A DNA stretch of 64,000 nt from Erythrobacter cryptus DSM 12079 (GTDB lineage Bacteria; Pseudomonadota; Alphaproteobacteria; Sphingomonadales; Sphingomonadaceae), in the NCBI RefSeq assembly GCF_000422985.1, contig NZ_AUHC01000001.1, positions 248,001 through 312,000 on the forward strand, given 5' to 3'. The number at the start of each line of letters is the position of its first letter. Position 1 is the stretch's first letter. Under the pieces are notes generated by a model. It ran no database searches. It saw only the letters and a list, made by a program, of their open reading frames with translations, and was not told the origin of the DNA. The position numbers and the translations under genes are program-made. Shown in pieces: positions 54,120 through 62,332 of the stretch.

Positions 54120-55103
54120 CTATCTCCCCCTCGTGCCGTAAGTGCCGAAGCGCCGCCCCGAGGGGCTGTAGCGCGCGGCATTCAAGAGCAGCTTGATATC
54201 CCCGCAGGCCGAAAGCAGCTGCTGCGCATCCTCGAGCGCGGCGCGCCCGGTCTCCTCGGCGCGCACCACCAGCAGCGCCTGGCCGACATGCTGGGCGAGC
54301 GCGGCCGCGGGCGAGGCGGCAAGCGCGGGCGGGGTGTCGAAGATCACGATCCGGTCGCTTGTCCCGGCGGTCAGCCGGTCGAGCACCGCGCCGGTGCGGG
54401 CGCTGGCAAGCAGTTCGGCATCGCGGTTGGTGGCGCTGCCGGCGGGCAGCACGAAGAGGCCGGGAATGTCGCTGCGCAGCACCAGGGTTTCGGGCCGGAT
54501 CGCCGGATCGGCGAGCGCATCCATCAGCCCCGGCCCCTCGGGAAGGCCGAGCCTGGCGGTGATCGCGGGATTGACCACATCGGCATCGACCAGCAGCACC
54601 TCGAGTCCCGGCTCAGCGGCGAGCGCAATGGCAAGGTTCGTGGCGCAATAGGTCTTGCCCTCGCCCGAATGGGGCGAGCACACGAGGATGCGGCGCGCCA
54701 GCGGCGAGGCGGAGGCGCGGGCATCGGCGAGGAGCTCGCGTTTGACGATGCGGAACTCCTCGAGAAGGCCGGTGACCGGATCCTCGGGCACGATCAGGCC
54801 CTCAGCGCGCAGGTGATCGCGGTCGATTGCCACCATCGGCCCGCACAGCGCCACCGCGCGCGGCACTTCGGGGGCCGGCGCAGATGCGGCTGGGCGCGTG
54901 CTTGCGGCGCCTTGCGGACGTTCTGCTGCACCGGCAGGCGCAGGCCCCGGCTGCGGGCGCAGCGGGGCGCGGCGCAGCGCCTCGGGCACCGGCGGCACCC
55001 GCGGCGCGCGGCCCACCGGGCCAAGCCCGAAGGCCGCATCGGCACGCTCGAGCAGCGAAGCCGGGCGAGCCTTGGCGGGGTCGATCCTGCGCTGTTCGGT
55101 CAT
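54120..55103 (-). CDS. XrtA-associated tyrosine autokinase
   Basis: A 327-residue BY-kinase of the CpsD/CapB kind (TIGR03018 type). After a disordered Pro/Arg-rich N-terminus (about 1-85) come Walker A SPHSGEGKTYCATNLA, Walker A' VLLVDADV, and Walker B IVIFDTPP. The C-terminal tail has only two tyrosines (ARYSPSGRRFGTYGTRGR), fewer than the Tyr cluster of many relatives. It should partner the neighbouring chain-length protein to control chain length and export of the polysaccharide. Confidence 0.93.
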   Translation of the reverse strand: MTEQRRIDPAKARPASLLERADAAFGLGPVGRAPRVPPVPEALRRAPLRPQPGPAPAGAAERPQGAASTRPAASAPAPEVPRAVALCGPMVAIDRDHLRAEGLIVPEDPVTGLLEEFRIVKRELLADARASASPLARRILVCSPHSGEGKTYCATNLAIALAAEPGLEVLLVDADVVNPAITARLGLPEGPGLMDALADPAIRPETLVLRSDIPGLFVLPAGSATNRDAELLASARTGAVLDRLTAGTSDRIVIFDTPPALAASPAAALAQHVGQALLVVRAEETGRAALEDAQQLLSACGDIKLLLNAARYSPSGRRFGTYGTRGR

Positions 55104-55119
55104 CGCCTCTCCCCCCGCC

Positions 55120-56643
55120 TCAGACCAGCGTGCGCACCGTGATCACCTCGATCACGATCAGCACCATGAACACCGCCAGCAGCCCCCCGCAGGCGCCGAA
55201 GAACTGCGTCAGCCGCTTTTTCTCGAGCGCGCGCGCGGCATCGGAGAGGTTGAGCGAGATCGCCCCGATCACCGGCAGGGCGAGCGCGGCCTCGAGCTTC
55301 TTGGGCGTGGCAAAGCCGGCCTTGAGCTGGGCCATGGCATAGGCCGCCGCCACCCCGGCGCCGATCCCCACCACCAGCACGCCCAGCAGCAGCAGCGGGC
55401 GGTTGGGCGCGGCGGGCTTTTGCGGCACGCTGGGCTGCTGAACCACGTCGAAGCGGAACTGGCTGGCTTTGTCCTCGACCTTGCCGCGGGTGCGCAGCGC
55501 CTCGCGGTCCTCGAGCAGCTTTTCATAGTTCTTGCGCAGCACGTCATAGTCGCGGCTGATGCGGTTGGCCTCGGCGGCCACGGCCGGCTCGCTCGCCTGG
55601 CTCGCCATCAGCGCGGCGAAATTGCTCTGGAGCGCGGCGCGGCGGGCCTGCAGCGCCTCGACATTGGCCTGGCGCTCGCTGCGGATCGCCACCAGCGAGG
55701 CATAGGCGGGATTGGGCGTGCCGCCGCCATCATCCCCCGCCGCGGCGGCTTGCCTCGCCAGCAGCGTCACCTGGCGCGTGGCGGCGACCACATCGGGATG
55801 GTTGTCGGTCAGCCCGCGGGCGCGCAGCTCGGCAAGCTGGGTCTGGGCCTGAAGCAGCGCGGCCTTGGGCCCGGTGGCATCGCGCCCTGTGCTCGCCAGG
55901 GTGCGCGGGGTGCTGGCGATCTGCGCGGTGATCGAGGCGAGCGCGCTTTCGGCCGCGGCGAGATTGGCCTCGACATCGCGAAGCTCGGCGCGGGCCTGCT
56001 GGACCTTGTTCGAGAGGCTCTCCGAACCGCCGACGAGATCGGGATATTGGGCCTCGAAGGCAAGGCGGCGCTGTTCGGCCTCTTCCAGCTCGCGCTTGCG
56101 TTCCTCGAGCTGGCGGTCAAGATCGGCGATCGCGGTGCTGATCCCGGCGCGGTTGCCGACGATGTGCTCTTCGCGCAAGATGTCGAGCAGCTTTTGCACG
56201 ACATCGCGCGCCAGCACCGCGTTTTCCGCATCGCTCAGATTGCGCAGGCCGATCGTTGCCGTGATCTCGAACAGGTTGTCCTGCTCGCTCGTCACCTTGA
56301 CCTTCTTGTCGAGCTCGGCGATCGCCGCATCGAGCGCGCCGCGCTCGGTGATGCCTTCGCCCAGCCGGGTGGCGGTGATCACCTTTTCGAGGTTCTTGGC
56401 GCTCGAAAGGGTCTGGCGCACCCGCATGATCTCCTCCTTGCCGTCCCCGGCAAAGCCGAGCTGGCGCGAGAGCACATCCTTCACATCGACATAGACCCGC
56501 GCCTTCGATTCATAGGAATTGGGGATCAGCGAGATCACCAGCCAGCCGATGAGGCACACGCCCCAGGCGGTGGCGAGCGCGATCCAGCGGCGGTGCCAGA
56601 CCGCCCACAGCGCCGCGCGCAGTTCCTCGAGAAGCTCGCTCAT
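55120..56643 (-). CDS. XrtA-associated chain-length determinant (Wzz-like)
   Basis: A 507-residue polysaccharide co-polymerase with two membrane helices, about 19-40 and 485-505, around a large periplasmic part that is mostly coiled coil (AIADLDRQLEERKRELEEAE and onward). It matches the TIGR03007 type. RNPxP-like and GNVR-like positions lie near the second helix. It sits in the inner membrane and sets the length of the exopolysaccharide with the kinase 17 bases downstream. Confidence 0.94.
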   Translation of the reverse strand: MSELLEELRAALWAVWHRRWIALATAWGVCLIGWLVISLIPNSYESKARVYVDVKDVLSRQLGFAGDGKEEIMRVRQTLSSAKNLEKVITATRLGEGITERGALDAAIAELDKKVKVTSEQDNLFEITATIGLRNLSDAENAVLARDVVQKLLDILREEHIVGNRAGISTAIADLDRQLEERKRELEEAEQRRLAFEAQYPDLVGGSESLSNKVQQARAELRDVEANLAAAESALASITAQIASTPRTLASTGRDATGPKAALLQAQTQLAELRARGLTDNHPDVVAATRQVTLLARQAAAAGDDGGGTPNPAYASLVAIRSERQANVEALQARRAALQSNFAALMASQASEPAVAAEANRISRDYDVLRKNYEKLLEDREALRTRGKVEDKASQFRFDVVQQPSVPQKPAAPNRPLLLLGVLVVGIGAGVAAAYAMAQLKAGFATPKKLEAALALPVIGAISLNLSDAARALEKKRLTQFFGACGGLLAVFMVLIVIEVITVRTLV

Positions 56644-56659
56644 CGGCGCCGCGCCCGCC

Positions 56660-57301
56660 CTAGAACCGGCTCTCGGGGATGATGATGGTATCGCCCGGCA
56701 TCAGCATCACATTGGCGCTGGCATCGCCGCGGCGGATGAGATCGGACAGGCGCAGGCGATATTCCACCTGTTTGCCGCTCTCGCGATCAAGCCGGATCAG
56801 CTTGGCACGGTTGCCAGCGGCAAATTCGTTGAGGCCGCCCACCGCGATCATCGCGTCGAGCACGGTCATGTTGGCGCGGAAGGGCAGCGAGGCGGGCTTC
56901 TCGGTCGCCCCGATCACCCGCACCTGCTGGGTGAAATTGCCCTCGGGCACGTTGACGATCACCGAGACGATCGGCTGCTCGATATATTTGGAAAGCTCCG
57001 CGGCGATGTATTCCTGCAGCTGCGTGGCGGTCTTGCCCACCGCCGGGATGTCCTGCACCAGCGGGATGGTCAGCCGCCCATCGGGGCGCACACGCACCTT
57101 GTCCGCGGAAAGTTCGGGATTGCGCCACACATGGATGGTGATCTCGTCGAGCGGGCCGATGGTGTATTCCTCGCTTGGCGCGATGGTGCTGCTCGAATAG
57201 CTGGCGCTGGGCAGCTGCGGGCCGCTGCCCGCACAGGCGGCCAGAAGCGGCGCGGCCAGCCCCAGCGCGGCGAGCGGGACGAGAGGCAGACGGTGGAACA
57301 T
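56660..57301 (-). CDS. XrtA-associated polysaccharide export lipoprotein (Wza-like)
   Basis: A 213-residue export protein (TIGR03027 type). Residues 1-23 form a lipoprotein signal ending in LLAAC. The poly-export domain (PSEEYTIGPLDEITIHVWRN) and the SLBB-like domain (VRVIGATEKPASLPFRANMT) follow, with DAMIAVGGLNEFAAGN. It should form the outer-membrane export channel. I use ATG 57301 because the lipobox is then at the usual distance, and AAGGA lies upstream. A longer start at ATG 57346 exists. First gene of the ten-gene XrtA operon. Confidence 0.93.
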   Translation of the reverse strand: MFHRLPLVPLAALGLAAPLLAACAGSGPQLPSASYSSSTIAPSEEYTIGPLDEITIHVWRNPELSADKVRVRPDGRLTIPLVQDIPAVGKTATQLQEYIAAELSKYIEQPIVSVIVNVPEGNFTQQVRVIGATEKPASLPFRANMTVLDAMIAVGGLNEFAAGNRAKLIRLDRESGKQVEYRLRLSDLIRRGDASANVMLMPGDTIIIPESRF

Positions 57302-57494
57302 GATGTGCGGATCCTTGGCCAGTGCTTGCCGGGAGACCTGCACCATGCTGCAGGAGCGACCTGCAACACCTGACCTCCGGGCATGTCGGGTCGGTTCTGG
57401 CTGGAAATGGTGAACATCTGGTTAGTTATACAACGCCAAATCCCGCCCCATCCCGTTCCGGGACAGCGGCTGGGCGCAGGTTAACGCGGCGGTT
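57302..57494 (-). promoter_or_regulatory. Likely promoter region of the XrtA operon
   Basis: This 193-base gap is the only upstream space of the ten-gene operon. A perfect inverted repeat, TGCAGG and CCTGCA around AGCGA (57349-57365), lies just before the possible starts and looks like an operator. A TATAAC box on the minus strand (57430-57425) is a -10 candidate, but no good -35 is seen at the right distance. A small TCCCG/CGGGA hairpin lies at 57451-57463. I see no sigma-54 -24/-12 motif. Confidence 0.4.
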
Positions 57495-58721
57495 TCACAC
57501 CAGGATTTCAGCCGCCGGGCCATGGCCGAGAAAGGCCGCCGGGCTGGCGCTGGCGCCATAGGCCCCGGCGCAGAACACCGCCACCAGATCGCCCACCTCG
57601 GCGCGCGGCATCATCGCATTGTCAGCCAGCCGATCGAGTGGGGTGCACAGGCAGCCGACGATGTTGACCTCTTCTTCCGCCGGGGCGTCAAATCGGGTGG
57701 CGATCGCCACCGGATAGTTGCGCCGCACCACCGTGCCGAAATTGCCCGAGGCGGCCAGCTGATGGTGCAACCCGCCATCGGTGATGAGGAATGTGACGCC
57801 GTGGCTCACCTTGCGATCGACCACGCGGGCGAGATAGACCCCGGCCTCGCCAACGAGAAAGCGCCCCAGCTCCAGGCACAGCTCGGCCCCGGCCAGTGCG
57901 CTGGGCAAAGCGGCCACCCGTTCGGCCAGCGCCGCCCCCACCCGCGCCAGATCAACCGGCGTATCGCCGGGGAAATAGGGAATGCCAAGCCCCCCGCCCA
58001 TGTTGAGCTTGGGGCACGGCGCGCCGATCGCCTCGGCAAGCTCGGCCGCAAGACGCAGCACATTGGCCTGGGTCTCGATGATCGCCTCGGCCGCAAGCGT
58101 CTGGCTGCCGGTGAAGATGTGCAGCCCCCGCCATTCGGCCCCTTGCGCGATGACATGCCGCGCCAGAGCCGGCACGCGCTCGGCATCGAGCCCGAAGGGC
58201 TTGGCCCCGCCGCCCATCTTCATCCCCGATCCGGTCATCACGAAAGAGGGATTGACCCTGATCGCCAGCCGCGGCGCCTTGCCCAGCCGCGCGCCGATAA
58301 CCAGCGCGCGCGCCGCCTCGCCCTCGCTCTCGCAATTGAGCGTGACGCCGGCTGCAATCGCCGCCTCGAGTTCGCTGTCGCGCTTGCCCGGCCCGGCAAA
58401 GCTGATGCGCGCCGGATCGATCCCGGCGGCCATGCACAGCGCAAGCTCGCCCGCCGAAGCGATGTCAAAGCCATCGACCAGCCTGCCCATGTGCGCCACC
58501 ACCGCCGGGTGCGGATTGGCCTTGACCGCATAGTTGATCCTCACCCGCGGCGGGATCGCGGCGCGCAACTCAGCCATGCGGGCATCGAGATGCGCGCGCG
58601 AATAGACGAACAGCGGCGTGCCCCCGGCCTCATCCACCAGCGCGCGCGCCGTCCTGCCGCCGATCGCTAGTTCGCCTTCGATCACCTCATAGCCGGAGGG
58701 GATGGGGCCGACGGGCTTCAT
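57495..58721 (-). CDS. PLP-dependent decarboxylase, XrtA-associated
   Basis: A 408-residue fold-III PLP enzyme related to diaminopimelate and ornithine decarboxylases (TIGR03099 type). The PLP lysine is in RINYAVKANPHPAVVAHM. GGGLGIPYFPGD binds the phosphate, and the HIFTGSQTLAAEAI stretch is at the active site. The late VFCAGAYGASASPAAFLG is the conserved Cys/Tyr region. It overlaps the ligase gene by four bases. It may supply an amine for the acyl carrier or ligase step of the same locus; the substrate is unknown. Confidence 0.93.
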   Translation of the reverse strand: MKPVGPIPSGYEVIEGELAIGGRTARALVDEAGGTPLFVYSRAHLDARMAELRAAIPPRVRINYAVKANPHPAVVAHMGRLVDGFDIASAGELALCMAAGIDPARISFAGPGKRDSELEAAIAAGVTLNCESEGEAARALVIGARLGKAPRLAIRVNPSFVMTGSGMKMGGGAKPFGLDAERVPALARHVIAQGAEWRGLHIFTGSQTLAAEAIIETQANVLRLAAELAEAIGAPCPKLNMGGGLGIPYFPGDTPVDLARVGAALAERVAALPSALAGAELCLELGRFLVGEAGVYLARVVDRKVSHGVTFLITDGGLHHQLAASGNFGTVVRRNYPVAIATRFDAPAEEEVNIVGCLCTPLDRLADNAMMPRAEVGDLVAVFCAGAYGASASPAAFLGHGPAAEILV

Positions 58722-60259
58722 GAGGCATGTTCCCGGTCAAGCTCGGCCTGAAGCGCGGCGCGATCGATCTTGCCATTGGGGTTGAGCGGCAGCGCGGCGC
58801 GCCAGTGGATCGCCTTGGGCTGCATGAAATTGGGCAGCTCCCGCTGCAATTTCTCGGCCAGTTCGGCCTCGCGCGCCACATCGCCGCGCACCACCAGGTG
58901 CACCGCCTGGCCGAGCCGGGGATCGGCCACCCCCAGCGCCACCGCCTCGGCCACCAGCCCGGTGGCGAGCGCCGCCTCCTCGATCTCCTGCGGGCTGATG
59001 CGGTTGCCGGCACTCTTGATCATCGCATCGCGCCGCCCGGCAAAATAGAGCAGGCCGTCCTTGTCGCGCCGCACCCTGTCGCCCGACCACACCGCCATGC
59101 CGCCATAGGTGGAGGCTGCCGGGGCCGGGCGGAAGCGCTCGGCGCTGCGCGCAGGATCGCGCCAATAGCCCTTGGCCACCAGCGGCCCGCAATGGACGAG
59201 TTCGCCCTCCTCGCCATCGGCGGCGAGCGCGCCGGCATCATTGATGACCAGCACCTCGGCAAAGGGAATGGCCTTACCCATCGAGGTCGGGTGGTGATCG
59301 ATCAGTGCCGGATCGAGAAAGGTCGAGCGGAAGGCCTCGGTCAGCCCATACATGGCAAACAGGCGCGCCTCGGGGAGCAGCGCGCGCAGGCGCCGCACCA
59401 GATCGACCGTCAGCGCCCCGCCGCTGTTGGTGAGGCGGCGCAGGCCGGCGCGCGCCGCGGCGGGCCAGTCGGTCTCGGCCAGCTGCACCCACAGCGGCGG
59501 CACCGCGGCAAGCGTCGTCACCCCGTGCGCGGCGCAGGCCTTGACCACATCGCGGGCAAAGAGAAAGTCGAGCGGCACCACGCAGCCCCCGGCATACCAG
59601 GTGGAAAGCAGCTGGTTTTGCCCATAGTCGAAGGACAGCGGCAGCACCGCCAGCGTCACGTCATCCTCGGCCAGGTTGAGATAATGCGCCACGCTCACCG
59701 CGCCGAGCCAGAGATTGGCATGGCTCAGCATCACTCCCTTGGGCCGCCCGGTCGAGCCTGAGGTGTAGAGGATCGCGGCAAGGCTTTCGGGATCGGCTGC
59801 CGATGGCCCCAGCTCGCGCGCTGCCGCCGCGGCAGCGGCCAGAGCTTCGCCCTCGCCCAGCGCCGCGCAGCCGGGCGGCAGATCGCCGCTTGCCAGGCTG
59901 GCAAGGCGTGACGGCGTGCCGATGAGCAGCCGCGCACCGCTGTCGGCAAGGATATGGGCCACCTGCGCGCGCTTGAGCAGCGGGTTGATCGGCACATGCA
60001 CCAGCCCCGCGCGCGCCGCGGCGAGCGGCATCAGGCAGGAAAGCTCGCCCTTGGCCGCCCAGGTGGCCACCCGCGCACCCGGCTCGGGCACCATCGCAGC
60101 GAGCCACCCGGCAAGGCGCGCCACACGCTGTCTTAACTGATTGTGGTTAAGCACCTCCCCGCGCAGCACCAGCGCCGGCCGCGCGCCCAGCCCCGCCGCC
60201 TCGGCCCTTTCGGCGAGGTGATCGAGCGGGAAGGGGGTGGGGTCAGGGGCTTGGGCCAT
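58718..60259 (-). CDS. AMP-forming acyl-CoA ligase, XrtA-associated
   Basis: A 513-residue adenylate-forming enzyme (TIGR03098 type). The P-loop AILYTSGSTGRPKGVMLSH, the A5 motif MYGLTEAFRSTFLDP, the GDRVRRDKDGLLYFAGR hinge, and the final NGKIDRAAL with catalytic Lys are present. It should activate a carboxylic acid as acyl-AMP and load it on CoA or on the nearby acyl carrier protein. Its start lies 19 bases from the divergent acyltransferase gene, so the two have almost no room for separate promoters. Confidence 0.93.
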   Translation of the reverse strand: MAQAPDPTPFPLDHLAERAEAAGLGARPALVLRGEVLNHNQLRQRVARLAGWLAAMVPEPGARVATWAAKGELSCLMPLAAARAGLVHVPINPLLKRAQVAHILADSGARLLIGTPSRLASLASGDLPPGCAALGEGEALAAAAAAARELGPSAADPESLAAILYTSGSTGRPKGVMLSHANLWLGAVSVAHYLNLAEDDVTLAVLPLSFDYGQNQLLSTWYAGGCVVPLDFLFARDVVKACAAHGVTTLAAVPPLWVQLAETDWPAAARAGLRRLTNSGGALTVDLVRRLRALLPEARLFAMYGLTEAFRSTFLDPALIDHHPTSMGKAIPFAEVLVINDAGALAADGEEGELVHCGPLVAKGYWRDPARSAERFRPAPAASTYGGMAVWSGDRVRRDKDGLLYFAGRRDAMIKSAGNRISPQEIEEAALATGLVAEAVALGVADPRLGQAVHLVVRGDVAREAELAEKLQRELPNFMQPKAIHWRAALPLNPNGKIDRAALQAELDREHAS

Positions 60260-60278
60260 GATGAGGAGCGGTTTTCCA

Positions 60279-61322
60279 GTGATCGAAGCGCGGTATCACG
60301 AGAGCGTTAATGTCTTGCAAGCGCTCAATGCGCCCGCCGCCGCCCCGTTCGACCGGGCCGAGTGGTATGGGCTGCTCGCTCAAACCGGGCTGGTCCCGCT
60401 GATCGCGCTTGCCAGCGATGGCGAAAACAGCGCGGCCCTCGCGCTCACCGAAAGCGGCGGGCGGATCGTGCCGCTGCGCAATTGGTACAGCTTCACCTGG
60501 CGCGAGCTTGCCCCGCCCGGCCCTTCGGGCGACCTTCTGCTTGCGGCGATCGCCCGGCAATTGCGCGCGCGCGGCTGGCGCGTCACGCTCGAACCCGTGC
60601 CGGGCGAGGATGGCTCGGCCGCCCGCCTCGCGCGCGCCTTTCGCGCCGCCGGCTGGCAGGTGGCGGTGGAGCAATGCGACATCAACCACGTGCTTGCGGT
60701 CAAGGGGCGCAGCTTTGCCGAATATTGGCAGAGCCGCCCGGGGGCGCTGCGCAGCACGGTGAAGCGCAAGGGCCGCAAGGTGGAAACCCAGGTGCTCACC
60801 CGCTTCGATCCCGCCGTCTGGGCCGAGTATGAGGCGATCTATGCGGCAAGCTGGAAACCGGCCGAGGATCACCCGGCGATGCTGCGCGCCTTTGCCGAGG
60901 CCGAAGGCGCCGCGGGCCGGCTGCGGCTCGGCGTCGCGCGCGCTGATGGCCAGGCAGTGGCAGCCCAGTGCTGGACGGTCGAGAACGCCATCGCCTACAT
61001 CCACAAGCTCGCCCACCGCGAAAGCCACCGGCACCTTTCGGCCGGCACCACGCTCACCGCGGCGCTGTTTGCCCATGTGATCGATGTCGATGGCGTGGAG
61101 CTGGTCGATTTCGGCACGGGCGACCAGCCCTACAAGGCCGACTGGATGGACACCATCCGCCCGCGTTACCGCATCGACTGCCTCGATCCTGCCGACCCGC
61201 GCGCCTGGCCGGCGCTTGCCAAGCGCCTTTTGCGCAGGGCTTGCGCGCCTGCGTGGGGCTGGCTAAGCCCCGCGCCCACGGCCGCCCGGATGCGGCCGGC
61301 AGGGGACCGAGACTGCCGATGA
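60279..61322 (+). CDS. CelD/BcsL-like GNAT acyltransferase
   Basis: A 347-residue protein of the Acetyltransf_6 (CelD/BcsL) type. YWQSRPGALRSTVKRKGRK is the family's basic helix. IYAASWKPAEDHPAML and HRESHRHLSAGTTLTAALF carry the GNAT-like acyl-binding core, and VDFGTGDQPYKADWMD is the conserved ending. The start is uncertain: GTG 60279 (GAGGAG ten bases upstream) avoids overlap with the divergent ligase start, while ATG 60261 is an alternative. It is followed by an acyl carrier protein gene in ATGA overlap, which suggests it uses an acyl-ACP donor. Confidence 0.88.
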   Translation: MIEARYHESVNVLQALNAPAAAPFDRAEWYGLLAQTGLVPLIALASDGENSAALALTESGGRIVPLRNWYSFTWRELAPPGPSGDLLLAAIARQLRARGWRVTLEPVPGEDGSAARLARAFRAAGWQVAVEQCDINHVLAVKGRSFAEYWQSRPGALRSTVKRKGRKVETQVLTRFDPAVWAEYEAIYAASWKPAEDHPAMLRAFAEAEGAAGRLRLGVARADGQAVAAQCWTVENAIAYIHKLAHRESHRHLSAGTTLTAALFAHVIDVDGVELVDFGTGDQPYKADWMDTIRPRYRIDCLDPADPRAWPALAKRLLRRACAPAWGWLSPAPTAARMRPAGDRDCR

Positions 61323-61618
61323 CCAGCATTCCCATCCTTGACGGCGAGGCCGCGCTCGATCGGGAAATGAAGGGCTTGATTGCCGAAGTGCTCGGGCTCG
61401 ATCCCGATCGCGCCGCCGCCTTCGGGCCGGAGACCGGCCTGTTCGGCCACCTGCCCGAGCTTGATTCGATGGCGGTGGCAGGGCTGCTCACCGAGATGGA
61501 AGACCGGCTCGGCATCACCATCGAGGACGAGGATGTCGATGGCGCCATGCTCGAAACCTATGGCGCACTGCTGGACTTTGCCCGGGCGAAGCTCGCCGAG
61601 GCGAGGCGCCCCGCCTAG
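61319..61618 (+). CDS. Acyl carrier protein, XrtA-associated
   Basis: A 99-residue acidic carrier protein. The phosphopantetheine Ser is in HLPELDSMAVAGLL, and the helix pattern and acidic ITIEDEDVDGAML are typical of carrier proteins. It overlaps the acyltransferase gene by four bases (ATGA) and precedes two hydrolase genes. It is distinct from the housekeeping AcpP, being longer and more divergent. It probably carries the acyl or aminoacyl group activated by the neighbouring ligase. Confidence 0.92.
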   Translation: MTSIPILDGEAALDREMKGLIAEVLGLDPDRAAAFGPETGLFGHLPELDSMAVAGLLTEMEDRLGITIEDEDVDGAMLETYGALLDFARAKLAEARRPA

Positions 61619-61639
61619 CCTGCGCGGGCCGGTTGCCCC

Positions 61640-62332
61640 GTGATTTCCTCCTGGCTCTGTCCGGCTGATGCAGGCGGCTCGCCGCGCGAGGAACTGCTGA
61701 TCGCCTTTGATCGCGCTCGCAGCGCGCGCGTGCTGGTGCTGCCCGCGTGGTTTGACGAAGCAAACAAGCTCAGGCGCTTCACGCTCGAGGTGATGCGGCG
61801 GCTCGATCGCGCCGGGATCGACAGCTTCCTGCCCGATCTGCCCGGCTGCAACGAGAGCCTCGCCCCACTTGCTGAGCAAAGCCTCGATGGCTGGCGCCGC
61901 GCCGCCGAGGCTGCCGCGGCCGCCTGCAAGGCAAGCCACGTGCTGGCGATCCGCGCCGGATGCCTGATCGCCCCTCCCGCCCTGCCCGGCTGGCACTATG
62001 CCGCGCTCTCCGGCCCGAAGCTCTTGCGCGCGATGCTGCGCGCCCGCAGCCTTGCCGCGCGCGAGGCCGGGATTTTCGAGACTTCGGAAGAATTGCTCGA
62101 AATCGGTCGCGGCCAGGGCCTGGTGCTTGGCGGATGGTCGATCGGCGCGCCAATGCTGCGCGCGCTCGAAACCGCCGAGCCTGCGCCCGGCCCGGCCCAG
62201 CGCCCCGTCACGCAGGCCATGCTCGGCGCGGGCGGCGGCCTGTGGCTGCGCGCCGAACCCGATGAGGATGCGGCCCAGGCCGATGCCCTCGCCGCGCTGA
62301 TCGCGCAGGATCTTGCCGGGGGCGCAGCATGA
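61640..62332 (+). CDS. Exosortase A-associated hydrolase 2
   Basis: A 230-residue alpha/beta-hydrolase-like protein (TIGR03101 type). VLVLPAWFDEANKLRRFTLE is the conserved entry, and FLPDLPGCNESLAPL the following strand-turn. The place of the nucleophile elbow reads LAIRAGCLIA, so the GxSxG serine is missing. It may therefore be non-catalytic or use another residue. The start is GTG 61640 with no clear ribosome-binding site. It overlaps the hydrolase 1 gene by four bases. Confidence 0.88.
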   Translation: MISSWLCPADAGGSPREELLIAFDRARSARVLVLPAWFDEANKLRRFTLEVMRRLDRAGIDSFLPDLPGCNESLAPLAEQSLDGWRRAAEAAAAACKASHVLAIRAGCLIAPPALPGWHYAALSGPKLLRAMLRARSLAAREAGIFETSEELLEIGRGQGLVLGGWSIGAPMLRALETAEPAPGPAQRPVTQAMLGAGGGLWLRAEPDEDAAQADALAALIAQDLAGGAA

